Source: Acidisarcina sp. (GTDB lineage Bacteria; Acidobacteriota; Terriglobia; Terriglobales; Acidobacteriaceae). From it: a stretch of DNA of 64,000 nt. Below the pieces are notes generated by a model, which worked only from the letters and a program-made list of their open reading frames with translations, ran no database searches and was not told the DNA's origin. Both the position numbers and the translations under genes were made by a program. The stretch is from contig DATLIY010000009.1 of the NCBI GenBank assembly GCA_035539175.1, positions 1-64,000 on the forward strand. Reading direction: 5' to 3'. Shown piece after piece: positions 54,755 to 64,000 of the stretch; the first letter of the stretch is position 1; each line of letters starts with the position of its first letter.

Positions 54755-56137
54755 ATGAGCCTAAAGAAGATCCTAATCATCGCCGGAGCCGTTATTGTGG
54801 CCGCGGCCATTGTGGCATTTACGGTCGTGCGGGCGCAGTCAGGCTATACCAAGGTGGTTACGGGCAAAGTGGTCCGGCAGAACCTGAGCTCTGTGGTGAG
54901 CGGCACCGGCCAGATCAAACCCAAGACCTACGTCAACATCGGCGCTACCGCCTTTGGACGCATCACCCACCTGGACGTCAAGGAAGGCGAGCGCGTCAAG
55001 AAAGGCCAGGTTCTGGCCACAGTGGAAAACGTCGTGGCCTCCTCCGGCGTTGCCGCCCAGAAAGCTTCTATCGCATCATCCAAAACGGATGTCGCCTCCT
55101 ATGTGGCTGCCGAGAACACCGCAGTCGCCAATCTGGCGCGCGCCAAAGCTGACCTCGAACAGAAGAGGCTGGATTTCGACCGCGCCCAGGGACTCTACAA
55201 GGAAAAACTGATCGCCAAGCAGGACTACGACGCCAAGAAAGCAGCCTACGACACTGCCGTGGCTACCGTGGCGCAAAGTGACGCTGCATTGGTTCAATCC
55301 CGCGCGCAGACCGCTTCGGCACGCGGCAAAGTGGATGCTGCGGTGGCAAATCTGCGAAGCAACATCGATTCCTTGGACAAGACCATCTCCACCGCCCCTT
55401 TTGATGGCATCGTCACCAACCTGCCGGTGCGCGAGGGAGAGACGGTTGTCGTTGGCATCCAGAACGCCGAAGGCTCCACCCTGATGACGCTGGCGGATAT
55501 GTCCGTAATCACCGCCGAGGTCAAGGTGGATGAGACCGACATCGTGAACGTAAAGATCGGGCAGCCGGCCGATGTTACAGTGGATGCCTTGCCGGGCAAA
55601 GTCTTCAAGGGCCACGTCACTCTGGTAGGCGATCAGGCGCTGCTTCGCTCCACCGGCATCGCCACCAGCCAGAGCACCAGCGGTACGGAAGAAGCAAAAG
55701 ACTTCAAGGTGGTCATTACCATCGACGGCTCCCCGCAGGAGCTCAGGCCCGGCCTTTCTTCTACCGCCAAGATCACCACCGCGCATAAAGATGGCATCCT
55801 CATCCTGCCCATTCAGGCTCTCACCATGTATTCGCCCGACGCGGATAACAAGGCCCACGTAGAAAAGACCGCAGTCAGCCCGGCCAGCAGCACCCCTCCG
55901 GCATTGATTCAGGGGGTCTTTGCTCTGCGGGTCGAGAAGGGCAAGCTCAGGACGCTCTTCGTACCCGTTACCACCGGAATTACCGGGGCAACCGATATTG
56001 AAGTGGTCAGCGGCCTGAAGGAAGGCGACGAGATCGTAATCGGCCCCTACAGGACCCTGCGTACGCTAAAAAGCAATACTCTAGTGAAGCGGGACAATGC
56101 ACCCAAAGCAGTGAAGGAAGGCGACACCACAACTTAA
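54755..56137 (+). CDS. Periplasmic adaptor (membrane fusion protein), MacA/HlyD-like
   Basis: From ATG 54755 the product has 461 residues with one N-terminal membrane helix (ILIIAGAVIVAAAIVAFTVV). A split lipoyl/barrel-sandwich domain follows (GRITHLDVKEGERVKKGQVLA near 70-95, PFDGIVTNLPVREGETV near 210-225) around an alpha-helical coiled-coil hairpin (~95-195), then beta-barrel and membrane-proximal domains (PVTTGITGATDIEVVSGLKEGDEIVI). It bridges an inner-membrane ABC or RND pump to an outer-membrane channel. The next gene encodes a MacB/LolD-like ATPase, so an ABC-type tripartite exporter is likely. The frame opens at 54641 but the extra 38 residues look untranslated. Confidence 0.9.
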   Translation: MSLKKILIIAGAVIVAAAIVAFTVVRAQSGYTKVVTGKVVRQNLSSVVSGTGQIKPKTYVNIGATAFGRITHLDVKEGERVKKGQVLATVENVVASSGVAAQKASIASSKTDVASYVAAENTAVANLARAKADLEQKRLDFDRAQGLYKEKLIAKQDYDAKKAAYDTAVATVAQSDAALVQSRAQTASARGKVDAAVANLRSNIDSLDKTISTAPFDGIVTNLPVREGETVVVGIQNAEGSTLMTLADMSVITAEVKVDETDIVNVKIGQPADVTVDALPGKVFKGHVTLVGDQALLRSTGIATSQSTSGTEEAKDFKVVITIDGSPQELRPGLSSTAKITTAHKDGILILPIQALTMYSPDADNKAHVEKTAVSPASSTPPALIQGVFALRVEKGKLRTLFVPVTTGITGATDIEVVSGLKEGDEIVIGPYRTLRTLKSNTLVKRDNAPKAVKEGDTTT

Positions 56138-56350
56138 AGCGATTCTCCTTCAGGCGTGCTCGAAAGCGAAGCCGTACTGCGCGAGCTCTCCGCACGCAGT
56201 ACAAAGAGAATTGCTGGAGTCAGTCCTGCTGAAATCGGCGGACGACTTTAGATCCCAGGGCGGAATGAGCCAGAATGAGGAATATGGTAGAGAGACCGCC
56301 ATCTTCCGTTCATACAGCGGCAAGCTGCCAGAGAGAGATAGGAGTTACGG
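56138..56350. other. Gap between adaptor and ATPase genes
   Basis: A 213-base gap with no supported gene or clear terminator. Its size suggests that the ATPase may have its own promoter. Confidence 0.3.
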
Positions 56351-57112
56351 ATGGCAACCGAGATGACAAGTGCAGAGATCCTGACCAAGCCTCCCGTGGG
56401 GACTGAGGGGGATGTAATCATCGTCGAAGACCTCTGGAAGACCTATGACATGGGGTCCGAGCAAGTGCATGCCCTGCGTGGGGTCTCGCTCCGCATTAAG
56501 CACAACGAGTATGTCGCCATCATGGGGCCGTCCGGTTCAGGCAAATCGACGTTGATGAACCTCATCGGATGCCTGGATACCCCTACCAAGGGCAGTTATT
56601 GGCTGAATGGACACCTCGTCAGCGAACTGAATGACGATGAACTGGCACGCATCCGAAACCGCGAGATTGGTTTCGTCTTCCAGACGTTCAATCTGCTGGC
56701 ACGCGCCACCGCCCTGCACAACGTGGAGTTGCCGTTAATTTATAACGGAACCCCCGCAGCCGAGCGCCTGGAGCGTGCGCGGGCCGCGCTGCGCGCCGTC
56801 AACCTGGAAGACCGCATGAACCACAAGCCGAACGAGCTCTCCGGCGGCCAGCGCCAGAGAGTCGCTATCGCCCGCGCGCTGATCAACAACCCCTCCATCA
56901 TCCTCGCTGACGAACCCACCGGAAACCTCGACTCCAAAACAGGAGACGAGATCATGGCTCTCTTTGACGATCTGCATGCCAAGGGCAACACCATTGTGCT
57001 GGTCACCCACGAGCCGGATATCGCCGAATACGCGCACCGCGTTGTCCACATTCGCGACGGGGAAATCGCCTCCGACGTCCCCTCCTCTCGCGTCCGCAAA
57101 CCTCTTTCTTAG
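56351..57112 (+). CDS. ABC transporter ATP-binding protein, MacB/LolD-type
   Basis: This 253-residue nucleotide-binding subunit has the Walker A motif [10 protein letters not shown] near residue 58, Q-loop [17 protein letters not shown], signature [15 protein letters not shown] near 160, Walker [13 protein letters not shown] near 180 and the H-loop VTHE. It belongs to the LolD/MacB class that powers mechanotransmission exporters. AGGAG lies 6 bases before ATG. It follows the adaptor gene after 213 bases. No FtsX/MacB-type permease gene follows; the next gene is a regulator-like protein, so the membrane subunit is encoded elsewhere. Confidence 0.93.
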   Translation: MATEMTSAEILTKPPVGTEGDVIIVEDLWKTYDMGSEQVHALRGVSLRIKHNEYVAIMGPSGSGKSTLMNLIGCLDTPTKGSYWLNGHLVSELNDDELARIRNREIGFVFQTFNLLARATALHNVELPLIYNGTPAAERLERARAALRAVNLEDRMNHKPNELSGGQRQRVAIARALINNPSIILADEPTGNLDSKTGDEIMALFDDLHAKGNTIVLVTHEPDIAEYAHRVVHIRDGEIASDVPSSRVRKPLS

Positions 57113-57315
57113 TTCCAGCCGCCTGGCGGCGCGGTCTTTCGTGTGGGGGAATGGCCGCATGTTCGTGCTGCCGTGACCCCCAGGGTCCGCCTTCCCAATT
57201 TGGGCAGCTTTCCCTTTTTTGCATTCCCCCCGGTCGCCAACTCCAGTGCAAAGCTTTTCCCCTCATACATTTCCCTGCTCAGCCGATAGCCTCGTTATCG
57301 AGGAATATTTTTGCA

Positions 57316-58266
57316 ATGAGCTCCATGGGACTCCTGCGAGAAAGCTCTCGCAGCATAGCACTTCCCCAACCACCTTCTAAGCGAGTGGCCACGGTGGAAC
57401 CGCCTTCGTCACACTCGCAAATTCTTGGGCGGAGCACGGCCATTCGCCGGCTTCTTGAACAAATCGAGCGGGCCGTTCCGCATCTGCGTGTCGGCGCCAT
57501 CGAGGGGGAAGCCGGCACCGGCAAGAGCATGGTTGCCCGTAGTCTGCACGAGTGCGGCCCTGCATCGCATGGTCCCTTGCTCGCCATGCACTCGTCAGTA
57601 TTTGATCCCTCCAAAATCCCGGCGAGTGGCGGGCTGGTGTGGCTGCAGCGTGTCGACGAGATGCCGGCCAACCGCCAGGCTATGCTGCTTCACTTCCTCC
57701 GCTGCCGTGAGTCTTTCACGTTGGAACCCACCCCCATCCCGCTGCAGGTCGTGGTCTCCTCCACGCGATCCTTGCGCGCGCTGGTGGCCGCCGGTTCCCT
57801 GATGCCCGATCTGGCCTATCGCCTCACCGCAGTTCGCTTCTATCTACCTCCCCTGCGGGAGCGCCACGAGGATATCCCGGTCCTGGCACAAGCCTTTCTC
57901 GACAGCTTCGCCAGAAAATATCGCAAGCCGATTCAGGGATTGGGGACGGGTACGCTGGCGCGGCTCTTCTCCCACACCTGGCCTGGCAACGTGCGCGAAC
58001 TCCACAGCGTACTGGAGGCTGCCGCCCTGGAGGTCGACGGACAGTGGATCCGCCCGATCGACATTGTGCTCACGCCTCCGGTGTCCATAAAGCTTGCGCA
58101 GGAGGCAGTCACACAGTCCTTGACGCGCAAGGACTGGACGCTCGAAGCGGCCACGCGCGACCACATAGCCACCGTCATGGCCTTCACCGGCGGCAACAAG
58201 AAACGTGCCGCTGGTCTGCTCGGCATCAGCCGCTCAACTCTCTATCGCTTGCTCGAACAAAGCTGA
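57316..58266 (+). CDS. Degenerate sigma-54-activator-like AAA+ protein with Fis-type HTH
   Basis: From ATG 57316 the product has 316 residues. The AAA+ domain keeps a Walker A (GEAGTGKSMVARSLH) and the arginine-finger/sensor region (LMPDLAYRLTAVRFYLPPLRERHEDIP). The C-terminus is a Fis-type helix-turn-helix (KKRAAGLLGISRSTLYRLL). However, the stretch that normally carries ESELFGHEKGAFTGA is missing, and the Walker B, normally LFLDEI, reads VWLQRVDE. It therefore probably cannot contact or remodel sigma-54 RNA polymerase and may act as a simple DNA-binding regulator. It has no receiver or GAF sensor domain. The frame is open to 57151. Confidence 0.82.
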   Translation: MSSMGLLRESSRSIALPQPPSKRVATVEPPSSHSQILGRSTAIRRLLEQIERAVPHLRVGAIEGEAGTGKSMVARSLHECGPASHGPLLAMHSSVFDPSKIPASGGLVWLQRVDEMPANRQAMLLHFLRCRESFTLEPTPIPLQVVVSSTRSLRALVAAGSLMPDLAYRLTAVRFYLPPLRERHEDIPVLAQAFLDSFARKYRKPIQGLGTGTLARLFSHTWPGNVRELHSVLEAAALEVDGQWIRPIDIVLTPPVSIKLAQEAVTQSLTRKDWTLEAATRDHIATVMAFTGGNKKRAAGLLGISRSTLYRLLEQS

Positions 58267-58336
58267 GCTTTCTTCTGCGGCATCGTGAGTGTGGCATCGT
58301 GAGGACGGCACCACATCCTGCCCGCAGCACGGAGAC

Positions 58337-58606
58337 TCAGGCAGGGAATCTTTCCGCAGCACGAGCCTTCGCCTTTGCGGCCTCTTCCTCCCGATTCTTT
58401 GGCGGTGCGCTCGTTTCGAGCGATTGCAGCAGGCGGTTCGAGATTTCGGCGATCTGCTCCACGGCAGCCAGAAACGCTGCTTCGTTCGCCTTTGAGGGTT
58501 TGTTGAAGCCGCTGATCTTTCTCACAAATTGCAGCGATGCATCGCGAACCTCTTCGGCGGTAACGGGTGGATCGAAGTTGAATAGGTTTTTGATATTCCT
58601 GCACAT
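58337..58606 (-). CDS. DUF2277 family protein
   Basis: The 89-residue protein starts MCRNIKNLFNFDPPVTAEEV and contains LQFVRKISGFNKPSKANEAA, the conserved core of DUF2277 as I recall it. It is soluble and helical with a charged tail (NREEEAAKAKARAAE). Its function is unknown. It converges on the AAA+ regulator gene and diverges from the DUF885 gene. Confidence 0.85.
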   Translation of the reverse strand: MCRNIKNLFNFDPPVTAEEVRDASLQFVRKISGFNKPSKANEAAFLAAVEQIAEISNRLLQSLETSAPPKNREEEAAKAKARAAERFPA

Positions 58607-58738
58607 TGGCTCACGCCTCCCCTGCTGGGCCTGAATCGGCTGGATAGATGGGCCATTTGGCCCGTTGCCCTATGCGCTCCAGCGATTTGCAGATAAACTT
58701 TGCATACATCGTGCCCACTCCCAGTGTGGCTTTGAAAC

Positions 58739-60520
58739 ATGACAAAGTCCAAAATACTCGCTCTCCTTCTCGTCGCGTCTACGTTGATTCCCTCTTCCCT
58801 CCTCTTTGGCCAGGGCCAGAGCGTGGAAGGACGGCGCAAGGCCCTGAATGCGGTTCTGTCGGATGTCTGGGAAGATCGTCTGCGAACATCTCCCGAGTTT
58901 GCCTCTTCGATCGGGGATAGCCGCTACAACGACCAGCTCTCGGACTACTCGATCAAGGCGTATAACGAGAATCTCGCCCGCGGCCGTGCCTATCTTCTGC
59001 GCCTCAGTGAAATCGATACCACGGGGCTGACCGATCAGGAGAAGCTGAGCAGCGACCTGATGGTTCGTGACCTGGTTAACGAGCAGGATGAAGCCCGCTT
59101 CAAGCCGTGGCAGATGCCGCTGAACCAGTTCTCCGGCCTGCACACGGAACTCCCGCAGCTAGTGGACCAGCTCAGCTTCAAGACGGTGAAGGATTACGAC
59201 GACTGGATCGCCCGCCTCCACAAAATGCCTGCGGCGCTGCAGCAGATCACCGACAACATGTCGCTCGGCATGGAAGAGCATCGCATGCCCCCGAAGTATC
59301 TACTGGAGAAGGTGCTGGTGCAGGTGAACACCATCGCCGCCCTCAAGCCGGCCGACAGCCCGTTCGCCCGGCCCATCAAGAAGTTCCCAGCCACCATCTC
59401 AGCCAGGGAGCAGGAGCGCATCAGCCAGGAGACGCTCGACGCGGTCAGCCACGATGTGCTGCCGGCCTATGCGCGCCTTTCCCGCTTTCTTGAGCACCAA
59501 TACATCCCGCAAGGCCGGACAGAGCCAGGAGTGTGGTCCCTGCCCGACGGCGATACCTATTATGCCTTCGCCGTGCGCCGCAGCACCACAACCAGCCTGA
59601 CTCCGGAGCAGATTCACGAGATCGGACTGGCCGAGGTCAAGCGCGACGAAGAGGAGATGCTGGCCATTGCCAAAAAGCTTGGTTTCAATGATCTGAAGTC
59701 GATGCAGGCCGCCATCGCCCGGAACCCCAAGCTGCACCCCGCGTCCAAAGAGGCGCTTCTGGCCGCCTACCAGGGCCACCTGGACCAGATGAAGCCCCGG
59801 CTGCCTGAGTTGTTTGGCCGTCTTCCCAAGGCTCCTCTCATTGTGGAAGCCACGCCCTCCTACATGGAGAAAGATCAGGCAGCGGCATATTATCTGCACG
59901 GCACTGCGGATGGCTCGCGTCCCGGCAAAGTTGTCGTCAATACCTACAACGCCACCTCACGCTCACTGGCCGACGTGGAGGCGATTGCCTACCATGAAGG
60001 CCTGCCCGGTCATCACCTGCAGATTTCCATAGCCCAGGAACTCCAGGGCCTGCCCGAGTTCCGCAAGCACACCTACTTCACCGCCTACACGGAGGGCTGG
60101 GGATTGTACGCAGAGCGCCTCGGCAAGGATGTGGGCTTTTATCAGGATCCTTACTCTGACTATGGCCGCCTGGAAACCGATATCTGGCGCGCCATCCGCC
60201 TCGTCGTGGACACCGGGGTTCACTCCAAGCATTGGACGCGCGATCAAATGGTGGACTACTTCCGCCAGCACTCCGCCATTGACGAAACCAATATCCAGGC
60301 AGAGACGGACCGTTACATCGCCTGGCCGGGCCAAGCCCTGGGATACAAGATTGGCCAACTGAAGCTGCTTTCTCTGCGGGCCAAGGCGCATGAGGCCCTC
60401 GGGCCGAAGTTCGATATCCGCGCATTCCATGACGAAGTACTCGACTCCGGCGCATTGCCGTTGGATCTGCTGGAAGCCCGGGTTACGGCGTGGATCGCCC
60501 AGCAAAAGGCAGCAAAGTAG
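58739..60520 (+). CDS. Exported DUF885 protein, putative zinc metallopeptidase-like
   Basis: The 593-residue protein has a signal peptide (ends LLFGQ) and is largely helical, as DUF885 proteins are. The key motif AIAYHEGLPGHHLQISIAQE near residue 418 resembles the HExxH-type zinc site of M3/M32-like peptidases in a variant HEGxPGHH form. The downstream FTAYTEGWGLYAERLGKD supplies the second Glu ligand. It is probably a periplasmic carboxypeptidase-like enzyme or a relative; substrates are unknown. proC follows about 30 bases downstream on the same strand, possibly in one operon. Confidence 0.88.
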   Translation: MTKSKILALLLVASTLIPSSLLFGQGQSVEGRRKALNAVLSDVWEDRLRTSPEFASSIGDSRYNDQLSDYSIKAYNENLARGRAYLLRLSEIDTTGLTDQEKLSSDLMVRDLVNEQDEARFKPWQMPLNQFSGLHTELPQLVDQLSFKTVKDYDDWIARLHKMPAALQQITDNMSLGMEEHRMPPKYLLEKVLVQVNTIAALKPADSPFARPIKKFPATISAREQERISQETLDAVSHDVLPAYARLSRFLEHQYIPQGRTEPGVWSLPDGDTYYAFAVRRSTTTSLTPEQIHEIGLAEVKRDEEEMLAIAKKLGFNDLKSMQAAIARNPKLHPASKEALLAAYQGHLDQMKPRLPELFGRLPKAPLIVEATPSYMEKDQAAAYYLHGTADGSRPGKVVVNTYNATSRSLADVEAIAYHEGLPGHHLQISIAQELQGLPEFRKHTYFTAYTEGWGLYAERLGKDVGFYQDPYSDYGRLETDIWRAIRLVVDTGVHSKHWTRDQMVDYFRQHSAIDETNIQAETDRYIAWPGQALGYKIGQLKLLSLRAKAHEALGPKFDIRAFHDEVLDSGALPLDLLEARVTAWIAQQKAAK

Positions 60521-60549
60521 CCTATCACCAATAGAGATTGGGGAAATCG

Positions 60550-61389
60550 ATGCAGGAAAGCGATACAGGAAACGAGTTAGCGAGCCTCAAAATTGCAGTT
60601 TTAGGCGCGGGCAAGATGGGGGGAATTCTGCTTCAGGCATTCCTGGCGCAGAATCTTTTTGCGCCAGAGCAGATCCTCGCCACGGTTGCTCATCCAGAGC
60701 GCGCCGTAGCTCTCACCGCACAGTGGGGCGTGAATGTCTCCACGGATAATGTGGCGGCCGCCCGTGCCGCAGACCTTATCCTGCTCGCGGTTAAGCCCTT
60801 TCAGGTTCCTGACGTGATGGAGCAGATCCGCCCCGTACTCACGCCGGAAAAGACCCTCATCTCGGTCGTCACGTCGGTAAAGACCAGGGCAATTGAAGAT
60901 GCTGCTGGCATAGAAATTCCGGTGATCCGCGCCATGCCCAATACCCCCTCCATGCTTGGCGCCGGTGCAGCCGCATTGTGCCGCGGGCGCTTTGTGGACG
61001 CGGGACACATGCGGCTCGCCGAGCACGTCTTCCAGACCGTTGGACGCACCGTGGTCGTGGATGAAAAGAACATGGACGCCGTTACCGGTCTCTCCGCCAG
61101 CGGGCCTGCCTTCATCTACATCATCATCGAGTCGCTGGCCGAAGCTGGGGTCAAGGTGGGCCTGCCCCGCGATGTCGCCACGCTGCTGGCCGCCCAAACC
61201 ACCTATGGAGCTGCACGGATGGTACTCGAGACTGGCTCCCATCCCGCCCTGCTCAAGGACCAGGTGACAACGCCCGCCGGCTGTACCATCGATGGCATCC
61301 TCGAGTTGGAGGACGGGGGCCTCCGCGTAACCCTCATCAAGGCGGTGATGCGTGCGGCGCAGCGCGCCAGGGAACTTGCCAACGACTAG
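60550..61389 (+). CDS. proC: Pyrroline-5-carboxylate reductase
   Basis: It reduces 1-pyrroline-5-carboxylate to proline with NAD(P)H, the last step of proline synthesis. The Rossmann motif is IAVLGAGKMGG near residue 13, followed by LLAVKPFQV and VIRAMPNTPSMLGAGA. The C-terminal dimer/catalytic signature is VTGLSASGPAFIYIIIESLAEAG, with TTPAGCTIDGI near the end. I use ATG 60550; an in-frame TTG at 60538 is an alternative, and neither has a strong Shine-Dalgarno. Length (~279) is typical. A strong hairpin follows. Confidence 0.95.
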   Translation: MQESDTGNELASLKIAVLGAGKMGGILLQAFLAQNLFAPEQILATVAHPERAVALTAQWGVNVSTDNVAAARAADLILLAVKPFQVPDVMEQIRPVLTPEKTLISVVTSVKTRAIEDAAGIEIPVIRAMPNTPSMLGAGAAALCRGRFVDAGHMRLAEHVFQTVGRTVVVDEKNMDAVTGLSASGPAFIYIIIESLAEAGVKVGLPRDVATLLAAQTTYGAARMVLETGSHPALLKDQVTTPAGCTIDGILELEDGGLRVTLIKAVMRAAQRARELAND

Positions 61390-61426
61390 CTCCTCCCATT
61401 GCAGGCGCATCCCGGATAAAACAGCA

Positions 61427-61460
61427 CGAGGCAGCTCTTCCCGTCAGAAGAGCTGCCTCG
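61427..61460 (+). terminator. Strong hairpin after proC
   Basis: CGAGGCAGCTCTT (61427-61439) and AAGAGCTGCCTCG (61448-61460) form a perfect 13-bp stem with an 8-base loop, followed by ATTCCTTT. It is probably the terminator of the DUF885-proC unit despite the weak T-run. The 281 bases between proC and the phosphoketolase hold no other feature that I can see. Confidence 0.7.
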
Positions 61461-61670
61461 ATTCCTTTGCTGCTGGCCCTATCGGTAGAAACTCAATCTC
61501 AGCCACCTGCCGGGAAAAAACACGGCTCCCTGGCCCGGCGAAATGCATCCCAAACTTTACCGTGTGTTTCATGCCCGGGTGTAGAGTTCTCCCTGTGATA
61601 CTCGTCACGAGCGAACGCAGTTCGCGCGCGATACCCTCTGTACAGCCAACATTCTTGCGAGGTATTACCG

Positions 61671-64000
61671 ATGAATGGCCCTCTGAGCCAGGAACTTCTC
61701 TCCAAGATGGACGCCTACTGGCGCGCCTCAAATTACCTAACCGTTGGCCAGATTTATCTGAAAGACAATCCTCTGCTTGAAGAACCCCTCACAATTGACC
61801 ACATTAAGCCGCGACTGCTGGGACATTGGGGAACGACGACCGGGCTGAATTTCATCTATGTGCATCTCAATCGCATCATCAATGAGCGCGATCTGGACAT
61901 GATGTACATCATCGGACCTGGTCATGGCGGTCCGGGCCTGGTTGCGCAGACCTACCTCGAAGGCTCGTATACCGAGATCTACCCCAACATCGAGCAGAAT
62001 CGCGATGGAATGAAGCGCCTCTTCCGGCAGTTCTCGTGGCCCTATGGAATCCCCAGCCACGTCGCTGCAGAGACACCTGGATCCATACACGAAGGCGGAG
62101 AGCTTGGCTATTCGCTCGTGCACGCGTATGGCGCGGTCCTCGATAACCCTAACCTGGTGGTCGCCTGTATCGTCGGCGATGGAGAAGCAGAGACCGGACC
62201 GCTCGCTACCTCGTGGCACTCAAACAAGTTTCTTAATCCGAAGACAGATGGCGCGGTTCTGCCAATCCTGCACCTTAACGGTTACAAAATAGCAAACCCA
62301 ACCATTCTGGCGCGCATCCCGCATGCGGAGCTGGAAGAACTCTTCCGCGGATATGGCTACGAGCCTATCACCGTAGAAGGGGATGACCCGCCGGTTGTGC
62401 ATCAGCAGATGGCGGCCGCACTGGACACCATCATGGATAAGATCGCCGCGATCCAGAAGAGCGCCCGTGAGGACAACAATCTGGAGCGGCCGCGCTGGCC
62501 TCTGCTCATCCTCAAGACGCCCAAGGGATGGACGGGCCCCAAGATGGTCGATGGCAAACAGGTAGAGGGCACCTGGCGCTCGCACCAGGTACCGTTCTCT
62601 GAAATGCATGATAAGCCCGAGCACATCCACATTCTCGAGCAGTGGATGAAGAGCTATAAGCCGGAGGAGCTTTTCGACGAGAATGGCAAGTTTCGCGCCG
62701 AGCTAGCCGATATCGCGCCCAAGGGCCGCCGGCGCATGGGTATGAATCCCAATGCCAACGGAGGACTTCTGCTGAAGCCGCTGCGGATGCCGGACTTCCG
62801 CGACTTTGCCATCGAGACTCCTGGGCCGGGCCAGGTGAATGCAGAGGCAACTCGCGTCCTGGGATATTTTCTGCGCGAAATAATGCGCAACAATCTGGAG
62901 ACAAAAAATTTCCGCGTTGTGGGACCCGACGAGACGGCTTCCAACCGCATTGACGCCGTAATCGAGGTCACCGGGAAGCGATGGGTGGCCGAGACGCTGC
63001 CGGTGGATGAGAATCTATCCGTTGATGGACGCACCATGGAGATTCTGAGCGAGCACATGTGCCAGGGCTGGCTGGAAGGCTATCTGCTTACAGGCCGTCA
63101 TGGCTTCTTCTCCTGCTACGAGGCGTTCATCCACATCGTCGATTCGATGGTGAACCAGCATGCAAAGTGGCTGAAAGTGACGCACTCGCTGCCGTGGCGC
63201 AAGCCGATTGCCTCACTCAATTATCTGCTGACCTCCCACGTCTGGCGTCAGGACCATAATGGCTTCTCGCATCAAGATCCAGGATTCATCGACCATCTGG
63301 CGCACAAGAAGGCCGGGGTGGTGCGCATCTACCTGCCGCCGGACGTGAATACCCTGCTCTCGGTCGCGGACCATTGCTTGAAGAGCCGCGATTACATCAA
63401 CCTCATTGTTGCCGGCAAACAACCCGCGCCAGTCTACCTGACGATGGAAGAAGCCGAGCGGCATTGCACCGTGGGCCTGGGCATCTGGAAGTGGGCAAGC
63501 ACGGACGATGGCAAGGACCCCGATGTGGTCATGGCATGCTGCGGAGACGTTCCAACGCTCGAAACACTGGCGGCGGTTGAACTGCTGCGTGAGCAGGTAC
63601 CGGACATCCGTATACGCGTCGTGAACGTAGTAGACCTGATGACCCTGCAGCCAGCCGAGGAGCATCCACACGGGCTTGCCGATGGCGACTTCGACGAAAT
63701 CTTCACCGCAGACAAGCCGGTAATCTTTGCCCATCACGGCTATCCCATGCTTATCCATCAATTCACCTATCGGCGACGCAATCACGGCAACATCCATGTC
63801 CGTGGCTATAAGGAAGAAGGCACCACAACCACGCCTTTCGATATGTGCGTTCTCAACAATATCGATCGCTTCCAGCTCACGCTCGATGCGATACACCGCA
63901 TACCTCGGTTCAAAGACAAGGTCGATCAGGCCAATCAGGCTTACTCGGAAGCAATACAGCGTCACAAACTTTATGTTTCTGCATTCGGAGAAGACCTGCC
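61671..64000 (+). CDS. xfp: Phosphoketolase (xylulose-5-phosphate/fructose-6-phosphate), cut by the right edge
   Basis: The frame opens at ATG 61671 (GAGGT nine bases upstream) and stays open to the window end, 776 codons, close to the family's ~790-800. Thiamine-diphosphate-dependent phosphoketolase cleaves xylulose-5-P (and often fructose-6-P) to acetyl phosphate plus an aldose phosphate. Visible motifs are [39 protein letters not shown], the TPP-binding [15 protein letters not shown] near 172, [23 protein letters not shown] and [11 protein letters not shown]. This enzyme fits a bacterium consuming pentoses released by the GH39 and GH51 enzymes. Only the extreme C-terminus is missing. Confidence 0.95.
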   Translation, partial: MNGPLSQELLSKMDAYWRASNYLTVGQIYLKDNPLLEEPLTIDHIKPRLLGHWGTTTGLNFIYVHLNRIINERDLDMMYIIGPGHGGPGLVAQTYLEGSYTEIYPNIEQNRDGMKRLFRQFSWPYGIPSHVAAETPGSIHEGGELGYSLVHAYGAVLDNPNLVVACIVGDGEAETGPLATSWHSNKFLNPKTDGAVLPILHLNGYKIANPTILARIPHAELEELFRGYGYEPITVEGDDPPVVHQQMAAALDTIMDKIAAIQKSAREDNNLERPRWPLLILKTPKGWTGPKMVDGKQVEGTWRSHQVPFSEMHDKPEHIHILEQWMKSYKPEELFDENGKFRAELADIAPKGRRRMGMNPNANGGLLLKPLRMPDFRDFAIETPGPGQVNAEATRVLGYFLREIMRNNLETKNFRVVGPDETASNRIDAVIEVTGKRWVAETLPVDENLSVDGRTMEILSEHMCQGWLEGYLLTGRHGFFSCYEAFIHIVDSMVNQHAKWLKVTHSLPWRKPIASLNYLLTSHVWRQDHNGFSHQDPGFIDHLAHKKAGVVRIYLPPDVNTLLSVADHCLKSRDYINLIVAGKQPAPVYLTMEEAERHCTVGLGIWKWASTDDGKDPDVVMACCGDVPTLETLAAVELLREQVPDIRIRVVNVVDLMTLQPAEEHPHGLADGDFDEIFTADKPVIFAHHGYPMLIHQFTYRRRNHGNIHVRGYKEEGTTTTPFDMCVLNNIDRFQLTLDAIHRIPRFKDKVDQANQAYSEAIQRHKLYVSAFGEDL

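Noticed and set aside
1-64000. CRISPR array, prophage or integrative element
   Set aside because: No regularly spaced repeats, cas genes, integrase or phage structural genes are seen. The only mobile DNA is the IS end at the left edge.

Overview
The window looks like a chromosomal segment of an Acidobacteriota bacterium of the Terriglobia/Acidobacteriaceae type. I infer this from family content and not from a search. The indicators are large Oar-like TonB-dependent receptors with an N-terminal carboxypeptidase-regulatory domain and an aromatic C-terminal residue, many exported glycoside hydrolases, secreted TPR proteins paired with FG-GAP/ASPIC-UnbV proteins, GWxTD and DUF885 proteins, GC-rich coding sequence and frequent GTG starts. 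No phage, plasmid or CRISPR region is visible.

Layout. 1-5.3 kb: the end of an IS66-type element (running off the left edge) interrupts a TonB-dependent receptor gene. Upstream on the same strand lies an exported GH2 beta-galactosidase. Both genes carry a LacI-type operator of the form TGTAAnCGnTTACA. 5.5-17 kb is mostly housekeeping: a small unknown gene overlapping recJ, an outer-membrane-like protein, tmk, a cytochrome P450, a DUF4230 protein, an RsbW/RsbV-like kinase-antagonist pair, an MgtE-like soluble CBS protein translationally coupled to an atypical NRAMP transporter, a NUDIX hydrolase and a HAD phosphatase. 17-22.5 kb is carbohydrate catabolism: a GH36-like alpha-galactosidase, an FAH-family sugar-acid enzyme and a GH51 arabinofuranosidase. 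22.5-27.3 kb: a MurU-like nucleotidyltransferase coupled to an unusual AmgK-like kinase/RapZ-C fusion, a membrane-anchored unknown, a YceI remnant and pncB.

27.3-50.5 kb is a large sugar-uptake and polymer-degradation island: a GH92 mannosidase, two full TonB-dependent receptors, a GH39 xylosidase, a LacI regulator, three exported TPR proteins (one an internal tandem duplication of the unit seen in another) and two FG-GAP/ASPIC-UnbV proteins. The receptor + TPR + ASPIC arrangement occurs repeatedly and is the best candidate here for an under-described cell-envelope system.

50.6-64 kb: tRNA-Lys(CTT), a barrel-like protein with a regulatory domain, a GWxTD protein, a MacA-like adaptor and MacB-like ATPase without a permease, a degenerate sigma-54-activator-like protein lacking the GAFTGA region, DUF2277, a DUF885 metallopeptidase-like protein, proC and an almost complete phosphoketolase gene cut by the right edge.

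Working together, receptors and exported hydrolases would take in galactosides, arabinoxylan and mannosides under LacI-type control, and phosphoketolase would route pentose phosphates to acetyl phosphate. All functions are assigned from motifs read by eye; no database search was run.
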